Assembly: GCF_033100115.1 (NCBI RefSeq)
Contig: NZ_CP136910.1
Span: forward strand, 2,788,001 to 2,852,000
Length of the DNA: 64,000 bases
From: Anaerocolumna sp. AGMB13020
GTDB lineage: Bacteria; Bacillota; Clostridia; Lachnospirales; Lachnospiraceae
Direction of reading: 5' to 3'
In this document: positions 54,055-62,987 of the stretch, piece by piece
Layout: every line of letters begins with the position of its first letter
Position numbering within the stretch: position 1 is the stretch's first letter
Notes under the pieces: generated by a model
Database searches by the model: none
What the model saw: only the letters and a program-made list of their open reading frames with translations
Told to the model about the DNA's origin: nothing
Program-made: the position numbers and the translations under genes

Positions 54055-55779
54055 CTATGAAGCCTGCGCCTCATGAAGTCTGCAGTAAATCCCTCCGCAA
54101 GCTATAAGCTCATCATGGGTGCCAAGTTCCGCAATGCCTGTACCCTCCAGCACAACAATAAGGTCTGCATGACGGATTGTGGAAAGTCTGTGGGCTATAA
54201 CCAGTGTTGTCCGTTCCTTTGATATCTCATCCAGTGCTGCCTGAATCTCCTGCTCTGTCTTGGTATCAAGTGCAGAAGTTGCTTCATCCAATATGAGAAT
54301 AGGTGAATTACGCAGAATAGCTCTGGCAATGGAGAGACGCTGTTTCTGTCCGCCGGATAAGCGTACGCCACGTTCTCCGATTACAGTGTCATAACCCTCC
54401 TCCATTTTCTCGATAAAGTCATGGGCATTCGCAGCTTTAGCCGCTGCCAGTACGTCTTCTCTGGTGGCTTCTTTCCAGCCATAAACAATATTCTCATATA
54501 CTGTACCATTGAACAGGAAGGTATCCTGCAATACCATGGAGATATTATCACGGAGGCTTGAAAGAGTTACATCCCTTATATCCACACCGTCAATAACGAC
54601 TGCACCAGCCTGAGGATCGTAGAAACGGTTAATGAGATTTGCAATTGTGCTTTTACCAACACCGGTGGTTCCCACCAATGCCACTGTCTGTCCTGCTCTG
54701 ATATTCAGATTGGTTTTTTGAAGCACTGGAATTTCCTCACTGTAGGAGAAGGACAAATCCTTTAACTGAATATCTCCTTTTACCCGGGGAAGTACAGCAG
54801 GGTTTTTCTTTTCCTTGACATCAGGAACTTCATCAATGACCTCAAACACTCTGCGGCATCCGGCTCCGGCTTCACCGGCACGTTCCACAAGGCCGGAGAA
54901 GCTTTTAACCGGACCGTAAAACATAGAAAGATACATTACAATACCGACTATATCAGCAATGGCAATTTCACCTTTCCCCAGCAGATGTCCTCCATAAACA
55001 ACTACGATAACCGTTCCAAGGGCAGTTATAAAAGCCAGAAGAGGATAAGTGGTCTCAAAGAAGAAGCTAGCCTTAAGATATGCCATGCTATGCTTAAGTG
55101 AAAGCCCGGATACCTTTTCTTCCTCATGCTTTTGCTGGTTAAAGATCTGGATCTCTTTTATACCGGATAAGTTATCCTGCACTGTTCCGGAAAGCTCTCC
55201 CCTCACCCTGGAATTCTCTTTCCAGACCGGGGTCACATGATGGCTCTGCCAGATAGTAATCCCCAAAAGTATAGGGATGGTTATAAGACTCATTAATGCC
55301 AGCTGCCAGTTAATCGTAAAAAGCAGTGCACCAACACCGATAAAGGTCAGTATATTTACCACAAAATCCGGTATTACATGGGCTAACAGGATTTCTGCAT
55401 CCATAGCGTCATTTACCACTCTTCCGGTCAGATCACCGGTGCGGCTTTTGTGAAAATAACGAAGGCTCATATGCTGCAGTTTTCTATAGAGCTTTGTCCG
55501 CAGGTCCGCTACATAATGAAGTGCTGCATAATGGTTCAGATAACCCGAAGCAGAGCTTCCTGCTGCCTGCAGCGCTGTGGCTGCTAAAAGGAAGAGTCCG
55601 ATTCGAAGAGCCTCGACGGCAAAATTACTGCTTCCGTCTGTAGCAAGGCTGGTTAGTTCTCTCAGCGCCCAGGGTGTATAAAATCCGGCAATCGTAGAGA
55701 TTACCAGTGATATAAATGCAATGATTAAATATAGCCAGTACTTTCTGGCCTCTTTCAAAATTCGAAAAGAGGTCTTCAT
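54055..55779 (-). CDS. ABC exporter-type half transporter
   Basis: 574 residues: a six-helix type I exporter domain (residues about 15-310) fused to an ATPase domain. Walker A GTTGVGKSTIANL, signature LSGGQKQRLSIARAIL, Walker B ILILDEATSALD and H-loop AHRLST are intact. It would work as a homodimer. Its ATG overlaps the stop of the FecE-type ATPase gene by 4 bases, tying it to the iron-chelate uptake operon. It may export a siderophore or, as in IrtAB, take part in import; inference from context. GGAGGTGG precedes the start. Confidence 0.88.
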   Translation of the reverse strand: MKTSFRILKEARKYWLYLIIAFISLVISTIAGFYTPWALRELTSLATDGSSNFAVEALRIGLFLLAATALQAAGSSASGYLNHYAALHYVADLRTKLYRKLQHMSLRYFHKSRTGDLTGRVVNDAMDAEILLAHVIPDFVVNILTFIGVGALLFTINWQLALMSLITIPILLGITIWQSHHVTPVWKENSRVRGELSGTVQDNLSGIKEIQIFNQQKHEEEKVSGLSLKHSMAYLKASFFFETTYPLLAFITALGTVIVVVYGGHLLGKGEIAIADIVGIVMYLSMFYGPVKSFSGLVERAGEAGAGCRRVFEVIDEVPDVKEKKNPAVLPRVKGDIQLKDLSFSYSEEIPVLQKTNLNIRAGQTVALVGTTGVGKSTIANLINRFYDPQAGAVVIDGVDIRDVTLSSLRDNISMVLQDTFLFNGTVYENIVYGWKEATREDVLAAAKAANAHDFIEKMEEGYDTVIGERGVRLSGGQKQRLSIARAILRNSPILILDEATSALDTKTEQEIQAALDEISKERTTLVIAHRLSTIRHADLIVVLEGTGIAELGTHDELIACGGIYCRLHEAQAS

Positions 55780-56597
55780 AGTCCTGCCACCTCCAATTCC
55801 GCGGTTTCTTCTTTGTTTAACAGGTCATAGGTAAGGCAGACAGGCCTACCGGTTCTTGGTTCATGCACAATCTCAGCGTCAATGGAAAAAGCATCTTTTA
55901 ACACCTCCTGTGTCATTACCTCCTCCGGTGTTCCATGCTTAATAATCTTACCTGAGCGAATTGCGATGATATAATCGGAAAAACGTGCTGCCAGATTCAG
56001 ATCGTGAAGCACCATTGCAATGGTACAACCCTGTCTGCGGTTTAAATCATACAAAAGCTTTAAGACCTCCATCTGGTGAGCCAGATCCAGATAAGTTGTT
56101 GGCTCATCTAATAAGATGAGATCCGTCTGCTGTGCAAGAGCCATTGCAATCCATACTCTCTGGCGCTGACCGCCTGACAGCGTATCCACTTCCCTATGTT
56201 CAAACTCCGTAAGCTTTGTTACCTTAAGGGCCCACTGAATGATCTTTTTGTCCTCCGGCATTAGCTTACCGAAACCCTTCTGATGGGGAAACCGTCCATA
56301 AGCCACCAGCTCACTTACGGTAAGACCGCTTGGAGCTGTAGGGGTCTGGGGCAATATTGCCATCTTTTTAGCGATTTCTTTTGTTGATAGTTTGCGGATA
56401 TCATCTCCGCTTAAATATACCAGACCGGTCTTCGGCTTTAGGATACGCCCTACTGCTTTTAATACTGTGGATTTCCCGCAGCCGTTAGGCCCTATAATAG
56501 AGGTTATCTTTCCATGTGGAATATTCATATCCAATGCTTTTACGATAAGGGTATCATCATAAGCTATATCTAATTTTTCTGTTGAAATACTGTTCAT
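55776..56597 (-). CDS. Iron-chelate ABC transporter ATPase (FecE/FepC type)
   Basis: 273 residues from the ATG at 56597 (AGAGGATT upstream). Walker A GPNGCGKSTVLKA, the family stretch ILPQTPTAPSGLTVSELVAYGRFPHQ, signature LSGGQRQRVWIAMALAQ, Walker B LILLDEPTTYLD and H-loop LHDLN. It powers import through the two FecCD permeases encoded upstream. The substrate could be ferric siderophore or heme/cobalamin. The binding protein is not encoded here. Confidence 0.92.
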   Translation of the reverse strand: MNSISTEKLDIAYDDTLIVKALDMNIPHGKITSIIGPNGCGKSTVLKAVGRILKPKTGLVYLSGDDIRKLSTKEIAKKMAILPQTPTAPSGLTVSELVAYGRFPHQKGFGKLMPEDKKIIQWALKVTKLTEFEHREVDTLSGGQRQRVWIAMALAQQTDLILLDEPTTYLDLAHQMEVLKLLYDLNRRQGCTIAMVLHDLNLAARFSDYIIAIRSGKIIKHGTPEEVMTQEVLKDAFSIDAEIVHEPRTGRPVCLTYDLLNKEETAELEVAGL

Positions 56598-56726
56598 ATA
56601 ATCCTCTTTCCTGAAATCCAAACATTAATTGGAACGTTTTCTATTCTGTTGTTAAAAGAGTTCATTTATCATGCAGGAATCTCACTCATAACGCAGGCTT
56701 TGACACTGCTGATTTGTCCACTTTTG

Positions 56727-57743
56727 TTAGTTTGCTTTGGCCAGCAGATATAGGAAATACGGTGTACTTAGAACCGTGATTACGATACCGGTTGGAACAT
56801 CCGTACCCAGACTTATGGTTCGGGTTATGGTGTCTGCTAAAAGTACGATAATAGCTCCTGAGAGGCAGGACGCCGGCAGTAAAAGCTTATGATTGGGTCC
56901 TACCAGTTTTCTGGCCATATGGGGGCTTATCATTCCCACAAAGAAAAAGTTACCGCCCAGAGAGACACTCCCTGAGGAAAGTGCCACCGCTGCGATGGAC
57001 AAACCGAGAAATTCTGCTTTAACCGCAAGGCCAAGTCCCGTCGCTGTCTGGTTGCCAAGGTGGAGGGTATTAAGCATTCTGGATTTATAGAACACATAGA
57101 TGCAAAGGATCAGTGTCCAGGGTCCAAGAATGACAAGATACTTCCAATCATCTCCCCACAGACTTCCCGCACTCCAGCGCTGAATAAATTCCATCTGGTT
57201 CTGATCTAATTTCAGGGTAAGAAGTGTCGTCACAGCACCATAGCCGCTGGAGAGAGCTACACCCGTCAGAATCAGACCTGTAGGAGAGATGTCCTTCCCT
57301 TTACGGTAAGACAGCAGGTATATCAAAGCCGCTGCCGTCAAACCGCCGATGAAGGCCAGTAAAGGCAGTGTTATGGCTGAATAAGTTCCTTTTGAGGCAA
57401 TAAAAACTACAAATATCAATACAAAAAGTCCGGAACCGGAGCTGATACCTAGCGTACCGGGACTTGCCATATCATTTCGTAATAAGCTCTGCATGATACA
57501 ACCTGAAATTCCCATGCCGATTCCCACCAGTACAGCAAGAATTATCCTTGGCAGCCGGAATTCAAATACAATAAGATTCTCTCTGTCCGTACCTTTACCA
57601 AGTATTACTTTTAGTACCTCCATAGGAGACAGATTCATCTTACCGGAATTAATACTGATAACTGCAATAATAAGCATCAGAACAAGCATAATCAGGATTA
57701 CGTTGATTCCGTGCCTTATACTAAATCGTTGTTGTTTTCTCAT
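56727..57743 (-). CDS. Iron-chelate ABC permease (FecCD family)
   Basis: 338 residues, about nine to ten hydrophobic segments. FRLPRIILAVLVGIGMGISGC, NDMASPGTLGISSGSGLFV and the late FFVGMISPHMARKLVGPNHK are typical of FecCD permeases. Its ATG overlaps the stop of the second permease gene by 4 bases, so the two form a heterodimer channel. Confidence 0.93.
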   Translation of the reverse strand: MRKQQRFSIRHGINVILIMLVLMLIIAVISINSGKMNLSPMEVLKVILGKGTDRENLIVFEFRLPRIILAVLVGIGMGISGCIMQSLLRNDMASPGTLGISSGSGLFVLIFVVFIASKGTYSAITLPLLAFIGGLTAAALIYLLSYRKGKDISPTGLILTGVALSSGYGAVTTLLTLKLDQNQMEFIQRWSAGSLWGDDWKYLVILGPWTLILCIYVFYKSRMLNTLHLGNQTATGLGLAVKAEFLGLSIAAVALSSGSVSLGGNFFFVGMISPHMARKLVGPNHKLLLPASCLSGAIIVLLADTITRTISLGTDVPTGIVITVLSTPYFLYLLAKAN

Positions 57744-58768
57744 TCAAATTCCCTCCTTTGCTTTCTGGCAAGAAAGAGGAAATAAGGCACACCTACCACC
57801 GCAAAGATAACACTGATCGGCGTTTCATAAGGTTTATTTATAAGCCTTCCGGTAAGGTCTGCAAACACAGTCAGCAAAGCTCCGTATAAGCCAGAGGCAG
57901 GTATAATGTAACGGTAGTCTACTCCTACCATATAACGGACAATATGCGGTGTAATCAGTCCAACAAAACCTACGGGACCTACTACAATAACAGAAAGTCC
58001 TGTCAGCACCAGTACGATTATGGTTGAAACTCCCTTTACAAACCGTGTCTTAAGGCCAAGCCCCATTGCCACATCTTCTCCCAGGCTCATTACCGTAACG
58101 GAGGAAGACAAGGCAAGGGAGGCCAGTACAGCTACAACAAAAAAAGGTGCTACCAATGCCAACTCACTCCATTTGGCGCCTGCCGTACCTCCGGCAGTCC
58201 AAAAGGCAAGCGCTTGTCCTAATTTGTATCGGATAGATATGTACTGACTAAACGCACCAAATAGCATGGATATGGAGATGCCTGCAAGGACCAGCCGTTG
58301 AGGCGTCATACCCCTCCTACCAAATGATGCGATAAAATATGTCATACCGGTTGCTACAGCTGCTCCCAGGCAGGCAAATAGCATGACCTGTCCGTAAGTT
58401 CTGCTGGGCAGAAAAGCCATACATAAGGCCATGGCAAAGGTAGCTCCACTGCTGATACCCATAAGCCCTGAGTCGGCTAAGGGATTTCTGGTAGTACCTT
58501 GCATTAATGCACCACAGATGGCGAGACTGCAGCCAACTATGATATCTGCTACTGTTCTTGGGAATCGCAGGGTACGGATTATCTGATGTTCTGTAATATT
58601 AGGGTCAAAACGGAATACCGCCTCCCATGCGGTGGATAAACGCATATTGGCGGCGCCGAAGGAAATCGACGACGCCGTCATAAATACCAGTAATCCTAAC
58701 CCTACCAGCATAATAAGCGCAAAATTTGCAGAACCTTTACGCTGCTCCTTTGTAAGGGAATGTTCCAT
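57740..58768 (-). CDS. Iron-chelate ABC permease (FecCD family)
   Basis: 342 residues, about nine to ten hydrophobic segments, with LRFPRTVADIIVGCSLAICGA, NPLADSGLMGISSGATFAM and VGFVGLITPHIVRYMVGVDYR. First gene of the operon, behind a good sigma-A promoter at 58960-58932. Pairs with the next permease. AAAGGA precedes the ATG. Confidence 0.93.
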   Translation of the reverse strand: MEHSLTKEQRKGSANFALIMLVGLGLLVFMTASSISFGAANMRLSTAWEAVFRFDPNITEHQIIRTLRFPRTVADIIVGCSLAICGALMQGTTRNPLADSGLMGISSGATFAMALCMAFLPSRTYGQVMLFACLGAAVATGMTYFIASFGRRGMTPQRLVLAGISISMLFGAFSQYISIRYKLGQALAFWTAGGTAGAKWSELALVAPFFVVAVLASLALSSSVTVMSLGEDVAMGLGLKTRFVKGVSTIIVLVLTGLSVIVVGPVGFVGLITPHIVRYMVGVDYRYIIPASGLYGALLTVFADLTGRLINKPYETPISVIFAVVGVPYFLFLARKQRREFE

Positions 58769-58906
58769 TGTTGCAATCCTTTCTTCTTCTATTTCTTTTA
58801 TACTCTCCGGAAATCCCTTTGAAACCGCTTACAATAGGAGTAATCCGGGATAATATCATACCAATTATTATTACAATAATGTACCTGACACACACTATTC
58901 GTTTAT

Positions 58907-58960
58907 GTTAGATGTTTCTAACTCGTTGGTAATCTTAGCATGATTTATTTTTACTGTCAA
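58907..58960 (-). promoter_or_regulatory. Iron operon promoter and possible DtxR-type operator
   Basis: On the minus strand TTGACA (58960-58955), 17 bases, TAAGAT (58937-58932). Just downstream lies GTTAGA-TGTT-TCTAAC (58907-58922), a 6-base inverted repeat placed where a repressor would block transcription. A DtxR-family gene is divergent at 59203. The rest of 58769-59202 holds no gene. Confidence 0.6.
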
Positions 58961-59202
58961 TCAAAAGGTCTGCTTCCTGCCAGAACTCAAAAGGATGAAA
59001 AACCATATAATCACTCTTGTTTACAGTAATCTGAGGTAGTATTATATTACTATTTTGGAGTTGTCTTATCACGTTTTGGATTATATTCTTTGATCTGCTG
59101 TTTTTGTTTTGTATACTTTAGAAGAATTTATCCACTCATTTTACTTCTTACCTGTTAGTTCCAGACATATAATGAACAAATAGCCCTAAGGATACCATTA
59201 CC

Positions 59203-59676
59203 ATGTCAGACCAAGAATTTTACACTTTCCGTGAATACTTTCGAAATGAGCATGAAGATCTTTCTCCTTCAGCGGAAGATTATTTAGAAATGATATACCG
59301 TCTGGCAAAGGATAGCGGGTATACCAGGGCAGGAGATCTGGCTCAGGCATTGAATGTACAGCCTCCTTCCGTTACCAGTATGGTTAAAAAACTTGCGGAT
59401 ATGAATTTTATAAAGTATGAAAAATACGGCGTTATAACCCTTGAGCCTTCCGGTAAGATCAGAGGAAAAGCTCTTTTACTGCGTCATAATCTGGTGGAGG
59501 AGTTCTTAAGATTTCTGGATATCAAAGACGGCTTATTGGGCGAGACAGAAAAGATTGAGCATACCCTGAACAAAGAAATACTTTGCGGAATTCAGGATTT
59601 GCTTGACTTCTTTCAGAGCAGACCTGAGTTGTTAAATGATTACAGACATTATCAGGCTAAGCAGCATGAACACTAA
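59203..59676 (+). CDS. DtxR/MntR-family metal-dependent repressor
   Basis: 157 residues. N-terminal winged helix (SAEDYLEMIYRLAKDSGYTR, AQALNVQPPSVTSMVKKLADM) then the dimerisation/metal domain (RHNLVEEFLRFL, EKIEHTLNKEIL). There is no SH3-like third domain, as in MntR (about 142 residues). It senses Fe(II) or Mn(II). It stands divergent from the iron-chelate permease operon and is a likely regulator of it. Confidence 0.88.
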   Translation: MSDQEFYTFREYFRNEHEDLSPSAEDYLEMIYRLAKDSGYTRAGDLAQALNVQPPSVTSMVKKLADMNFIKYEKYGVITLEPSGKIRGKALLLRHNLVEEFLRFLDIKDGLLGETEKIEHTLNKEILCGIQDLLDFFQSRPELLNDYRHYQAKQHEH

Positions 59677-59920
59677 AGTAACGACTTAGCCTTTGTGTCA
59701 GATTACAATACAACCCTTTTAATCAGATAGCAAAATCAAATAGAATAATTATTTTCCGGCAGTATTCTCTTTATCTAACTGTCAACATTTTTATTACAAT
59801 ATTTTGAAATAATCTTAGCTTTACTATACCAAATCTCATCCTCGTCAATGGTTCCTTCAATTTAGAGAACAGTGAAGTTTGGAGGCCCCTTTGAAAGATG
59901 AGTACGGTAGACCTTTGTAC

Positions 59921-61030
59921 TTAAGACTTGGCTGAAGCGGAATTGCTATACAGTAATTCACCTAACTGCCCCAGAAGATTGCCGTTACCTACAGAAATAT
60001 TTCCTACTTTATCACAGATCTTCTCTAGGTATTCCAGCTCTTTCAGCTTATAAAGGGTCGTGTTCTCCTCCATCAGTTTAGCGGTATTTAGCAAACTTCT
60101 GGTAGAGGCTACTTCCTCCCTTCTTAAGATAACGCTTGCCTGGGCATTCTTTTCAGCAATAAGAACCGTATTCATGATATCCCTTATCTCACCGGGCAGG
60201 ATGATATCCTTAAGTCCTGCATCGCGAAACTCTATATAAAGGCTCTCCTGCTTCTCCTTAAGCTTCTCAAGTACAATACCGGCAATGCTGTCCTTTTGTT
60301 CCAACAGATCATCGAATTTCAAACACCCCACATATTCTCTAAGCACCAGCTGTGTAGTTACATAAATCTGTGTTTTATAATCCTTCAGGGAGTTATTTAT
60401 TTTTACCGCATCTGTAATCCTGTAAGTGCACACAAAGTTCAGCCGCAGGGATACCTTATCTGCCGTTAGTATCTCCTGACTGTTGACATCCATCTGTTGA
60501 GAACGCATATCCACGTTCTGGCAGGATACCCTTATGGAGGAGTTCCAGAAATAATAGACACCAGGTGAAAGCTGCTCCTTGAATTTACCATCGTAAAAGA
60601 GCAAGCCGGTTTCTCCCTCTGAAACAATATACTGGCTGTATAAGTTTGTCGGAACAATAGACATCATTACCCTGGGCAAAGCTACCTCCGGCGAACTGGT
60701 ATCGATTAACTGGAAGGTATGCTGGTGGAACACGTTCCAGAAATAAAAGGTACCTGCCCTTAAAGCTTCGATTAATCTACCGTCCTCATAATGGAGTGCT
60801 ATGTTTAGATCCGGAACTTCGATCTTTGTTACGCTGTCGGCAAAGGTCTTATCTCTTAATAATACCTGAATGTCGACCTCTTTTATGTTTACCTGCCTGT
60901 AGACATTTGTCTGAAAGCAGGTTTCACCTGCTACCGGATATACCCTATGTATACCGGGGCTCAGCATACGGCGAAAGGTACCGTTTCTGAACAGGAATCC
61001 TCTTTCATTTTCTTTGATGATTATCTTCAT
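59921..61030 (-). CDS. Slipin/SPFH-domain protein with repeated N-terminal modules
   Basis: 369 residues from the ATG at 61030 (AAGGTGAGG upstream). Band-7/SPFH core at about residues 130-290 (QEILTADKVSLRLNFVCTYRI, VTTQLVLREYVG), then a helical tail with ILRREEVASTRSLLNTAKLM as in slipins. No N-terminal membrane helix is seen. Before and within the core a module repeats three times: FRNGTFRRMLSPGIHRVYP, HYEDGRLIEALRAGTFYFWN and FYDGKFKEQLSPGVYYFWN. Its gene follows rtcB and the tRNA-like array on the same strand, so it is probably part of an RNA-repair operon. Role in it unknown. Confidence 0.82.
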   Translation of the reverse strand: MKIIIKENERGFLFRNGTFRRMLSPGIHRVYPVAGETCFQTNVYRQVNIKEVDIQVLLRDKTFADSVTKIEVPDLNIALHYEDGRLIEALRAGTFYFWNVFHQHTFQLIDTSSPEVALPRVMMSIVPTNLYSQYIVSEGETGLLFYDGKFKEQLSPGVYYFWNSSIRVSCQNVDMRSQQMDVNSQEILTADKVSLRLNFVCTYRITDAVKINNSLKDYKTQIYVTTQLVLREYVGCLKFDDLLEQKDSIAGIVLEKLKEKQESLYIEFRDAGLKDIILPGEIRDIMNTVLIAEKNAQASVILRREEVASTRSLLNTAKLMEENTTLYKLKELEYLEKICDKVGNISVGNGNLLGQLGELLYSNSASAKS

Positions 61031-61297
61031 AAAGCCCTCACCTTCTGCCACCGGAGCGGCAAATAACTACATCGTTTATGTATACATTATTCTTTGTTTC
61101 GTAGCCTGAATTTGCGTAAATACCCACATTACTTTAAGGGGAGCATGGTTTAAGTAATTTTGGGTCTTATCCGGCTTTCACAGCATCCATGAACATGGGA
61201 TAAGCTTAACGATTACGGTATCCACCTGCTGCAGGCCTAAGCTCTGCTGCGCTGCGATGATCTGCAGCACCGGGTATTTACACGCCTTCGGGTTTGG
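61031..61297 (-). other. Region between the tRNA-like array and the slipin gene
   Basis: No protein gene. On the minus strand TGCTGCAG...CTGCAGCA (61265-61203 area) and ATTACTT...AAGTAAT (61158-61128 area) form inverted repeats. The segment may be part of the same non-coding RNA or the slipin mRNA leader. Confidence 0.4.
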
Positions 61298-61318
61298 TTA
61301 CACTTAACAGGTGTAAGA

Positions 61319-61393
61319 GTGGAGTTGAACCACAGGTCGTTGACCTTGCCTTAAAAGCAGACTCCCTAAGTCTGTGCCTTAACCACTTGGCTA
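61319..61393 (-). ncRNA. tRNA-like unit 4, class II shape
   Basis: TA, D-arm GCC-AAGTGGTTAA-GGC (61391-61376), a complete anticodon arm CAGAC-TTAGGGA-GTCTG (61374-61358; 5-7-5, anticodon position AGG), a long variable region with GGTC-AAC-GACC (61345-61335), and a T-arm GTGG-TTCAACT-CCAC (61333-61319). The most complete unit, but its acceptor strands pair with neighbours rather than each other. Confidence 0.65.
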
Positions 61394-61406
61394 ACCTCTA
61401 AAAGGT

Positions 61407-61454
61407 ATGGGATTCGAACCCATGAATTTGATGGTATGCTCTACCTTTGAGCTA
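61407..61454 (-). ncRNA. tRNA-like unit 3
   Basis: TA, D-arm GCTC-AAAGGTA-GAGC (61452-61438), only 14 bases between D- and T-arm (too short for an anticodon arm), then a perfect T-arm (61423-61407). Confidence 0.65.
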
Positions 61455-61467
61455 ACTCTCCCGGAGT

Positions 61468-61521
61468 GGAGGAATCGAACCTCCGACACTACCGTTTGGA
61501 CAATGCTCTACCGCTGAGCTA
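61468..61521 (-). ncRNA. tRNA-like unit 2
   Basis: TA, D-arm GCTC-AGCGGTA-GAGC (61519-61505), a 20-base linker containing GTCCAAA (reminiscent of a Trp CCA loop but without its stem), and a perfect T-arm (61484-61468). Confidence 0.65.
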
Positions 61522-61533
61522 CTTCTTGCGAAG

Positions 61534-61605
61534 GGTGGAATCGAACCACCGCCATTGTCTGAATCCTGTCTGCCTGGAACACAGTACGGCATGACCGCTG
61601 CGCCG
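61534..61605 (-). ncRNA. tRNA-like unit 1
   Basis: D-arm CGGC...GCCG (61605-61587) with GCGGTCA in the loop, then 36 bases without a standard anticodon arm (contains GTTCCAG, like a Gly-TCC loop), then a perfect T-arm (61550-61534). The upstream hairpin 61626-61605 (GCGAAGGCTT-TAT-AAGCCTCGC) sits where the acceptor would be. Confidence 0.65.
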
Positions 61606-61729
61606 CGAGGCTTATAAAGCCTTCGCTAAAGCTGACAATCTATATTATGGCCTGGGCCAAAATAACATTAGTTAAATACTTCTTATTTCATATTAGTTAC
61701 CACAGTATCGAATCTGAGTTCAGACACCT

Positions 61730-62962
61730 TTATCCCTTAACAACACCGACCGTCTTCAGTCGTTTTACGGGCTTAACCAGGTCTTTCTGATTCTCCATAA
61801 CCTCATCGATATCCTTATAAGCGAAACGGCTTTCCTCTGCAACATCCTTTTTGTTATGCTTTCCTAATACTACTCCCTGCTTTTGCAGGTCCACCATAAC
61901 CTCTTCGGCAGTAAAATTCTCCATTGCACCTTTTCTGGAGTATCTTCTCCCTGCGCCGTGGGAAGAGGAATGAAAGCTCATCTCATTTCCAAGCCCCTCC
62001 ACTACATAGCTGTAGGAACCCATGGCGCCGGGAATTACTGCCAGCTCACCTTCTCTTGCTCTGGTGGCACCCTTGCGGTGCACCCACACTTCTTTGCCGT
62101 AGTGCTGTTCCAATGACGCATAATTGTGATGACAATTGATTTCCATATTGTATTCTAAAGTAAGGTTTGTGTATTTACCCATCCATTTATCTAAGATTGC
62201 TTTTACCGCTAACATCATACGCAGTCTGTTCTCTTCAGCAAAATTAAGCGCCAGGTTCATCCAGTTGATATACTGCTTCCCTTCTTTTGTATCTACCGGG
62301 AGAAATGCCAGCCGGTATTCATCCGGTACGCTGCTCTTCCATTTACTGTTTAATTCTCTGGCGGTTTGATGAAAGGCATCACATACCTGTTTGCCGAAAT
62401 TGCGGCTTCCAGAATGAATCATGATACCAAGATACCCCTCTTCATCTTCCTGTAATTCAATAAAATGATTACCCCCTCCAAGGGTTCCCACCTGGAAGTA
62501 TCCGGCCTCTAACTGTCCCAGTAGTTCTGCGTTCGCCTCATATTTCTCAAGTTCTTCAAAGGCTCTTTCCAGGGTATTGCAGGGCTGAGGATGTTTATGG
62601 TGATTGAAGCCGACAGGGACATTCCTTAATATATCACTGATGATCGCCTGTATCAGTGATCCGCTGCCAGTCTTGATATCTTTTATTTCCTCCACAAGAA
62701 TATTGGTTCCTACAAAGGCCATTCCGCAGCCGATATCTACCCCCACTGCATTGGGTACAATTACATCTTTTGCTGCAATGACACCACCAATGGGCATTCC
62801 CATTCCTGCATGGGTATCTGGCATTAATGCCACCCACTGGTGAAGAAAAGGCAGTCGGGACAGATTGTAGGCCTGCTTTAAACAGGTTTCTTCTATGCTC
62901 TTTTCTCCATCAAGCCATATTTTAATGGGGTGGTCAGTTTCTTTATTTGCAATTACAAACAT
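61730..62962 (-). CDS. rtcB: RtcB-family RNA ligase
   Basis: 410 residues. It joins RNA 2',3'-cyclic or 3'-phosphate ends to 5'-OH ends using GTP and Mn(II). Conserved motifs: PDTHAG (48-53), GVDIGCGM with the metal Cys at 79, GTLGGGNHFIELQ, HSGSRNFGKQ, and SSSHGAGRRYSR with the guanylylated His at about 335. Length matches the short RtcB branch rather than archaeal RtcB. It is upstream of the tRNA-like array and slipin gene on the same strand, and divergent from a WYL regulator gene. The ATG has AAAGGAGTG upstream. Confidence 0.95.
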   Translation of the reverse strand: MFVIANKETDHPIKIWLDGEKSIEETCLKQAYNLSRLPFLHQWVALMPDTHAGMGMPIGGVIAAKDVIVPNAVGVDIGCGMAFVGTNILVEEIKDIKTGSGSLIQAIISDILRNVPVGFNHHKHPQPCNTLERAFEELEKYEANAELLGQLEAGYFQVGTLGGGNHFIELQEDEEGYLGIMIHSGSRNFGKQVCDAFHQTARELNSKWKSSVPDEYRLAFLPVDTKEGKQYINWMNLALNFAEENRLRMMLAVKAILDKWMGKYTNLTLEYNMEINCHHNYASLEQHYGKEVWVHRKGATRAREGELAVIPGAMGSYSYVVEGLGNEMSFHSSSHGAGRRYSRKGAMENFTAEEVMVDLQKQGVVLGKHNKKDVAEESRFAYKDIDEVMENQKDLVKPVKRLKTVGVVKG

Positions 62963-62987
62963 ACAATCACTCCTTTCATTCTTTTCA

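Larger units (their letters stand above)
61298..61626 (-). ncRNA. Chain of four tRNA-like units (permuted layout)
   Basis: On the minus strand four D-arm/T-arm pairs follow each other between rtcB and the slipin gene. T-arms: 61550-61534 (GGTGGTTCGATTCCACC), 61484-61468 (GGAGGTTCGATTCCTCC), 61423-61407 (ATGGGTTCGAATCCCAT) and about 61333-61319. D-loops with the GG pair: 61598-61592, 61515-61509, 61448-61442, 61388-61379. Each T-arm abuts a short hairpin: CTTC-GCAA-GAAG (61533-61522), ACTC-CGGGA-GAGT (61467-61455), ACCT-TTTAG-AGGT (61406-61394), TTACAC-CTGTTAA-GTGTAA (61316-61298). The first three are followed by TA and the next D-arm. This equals a circularly permuted tRNA: T-arm, capped acceptor, U8-A9, D-arm. 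A starting hairpin caps the chain (61626-61605). No CCA ends. Canonical tRNA genes are therefore unlikely. Confidence 0.8.

Noticed and set aside
61321..61530. A cluster of ordinary tRNA genes
   Set aside because: D- and T-arms look standard, but the would-be acceptor strands of each unit do not pair with each other, unit 3 has no room for an anticodon arm, and there are no CCA ends. They pair with the neighbouring unit instead.
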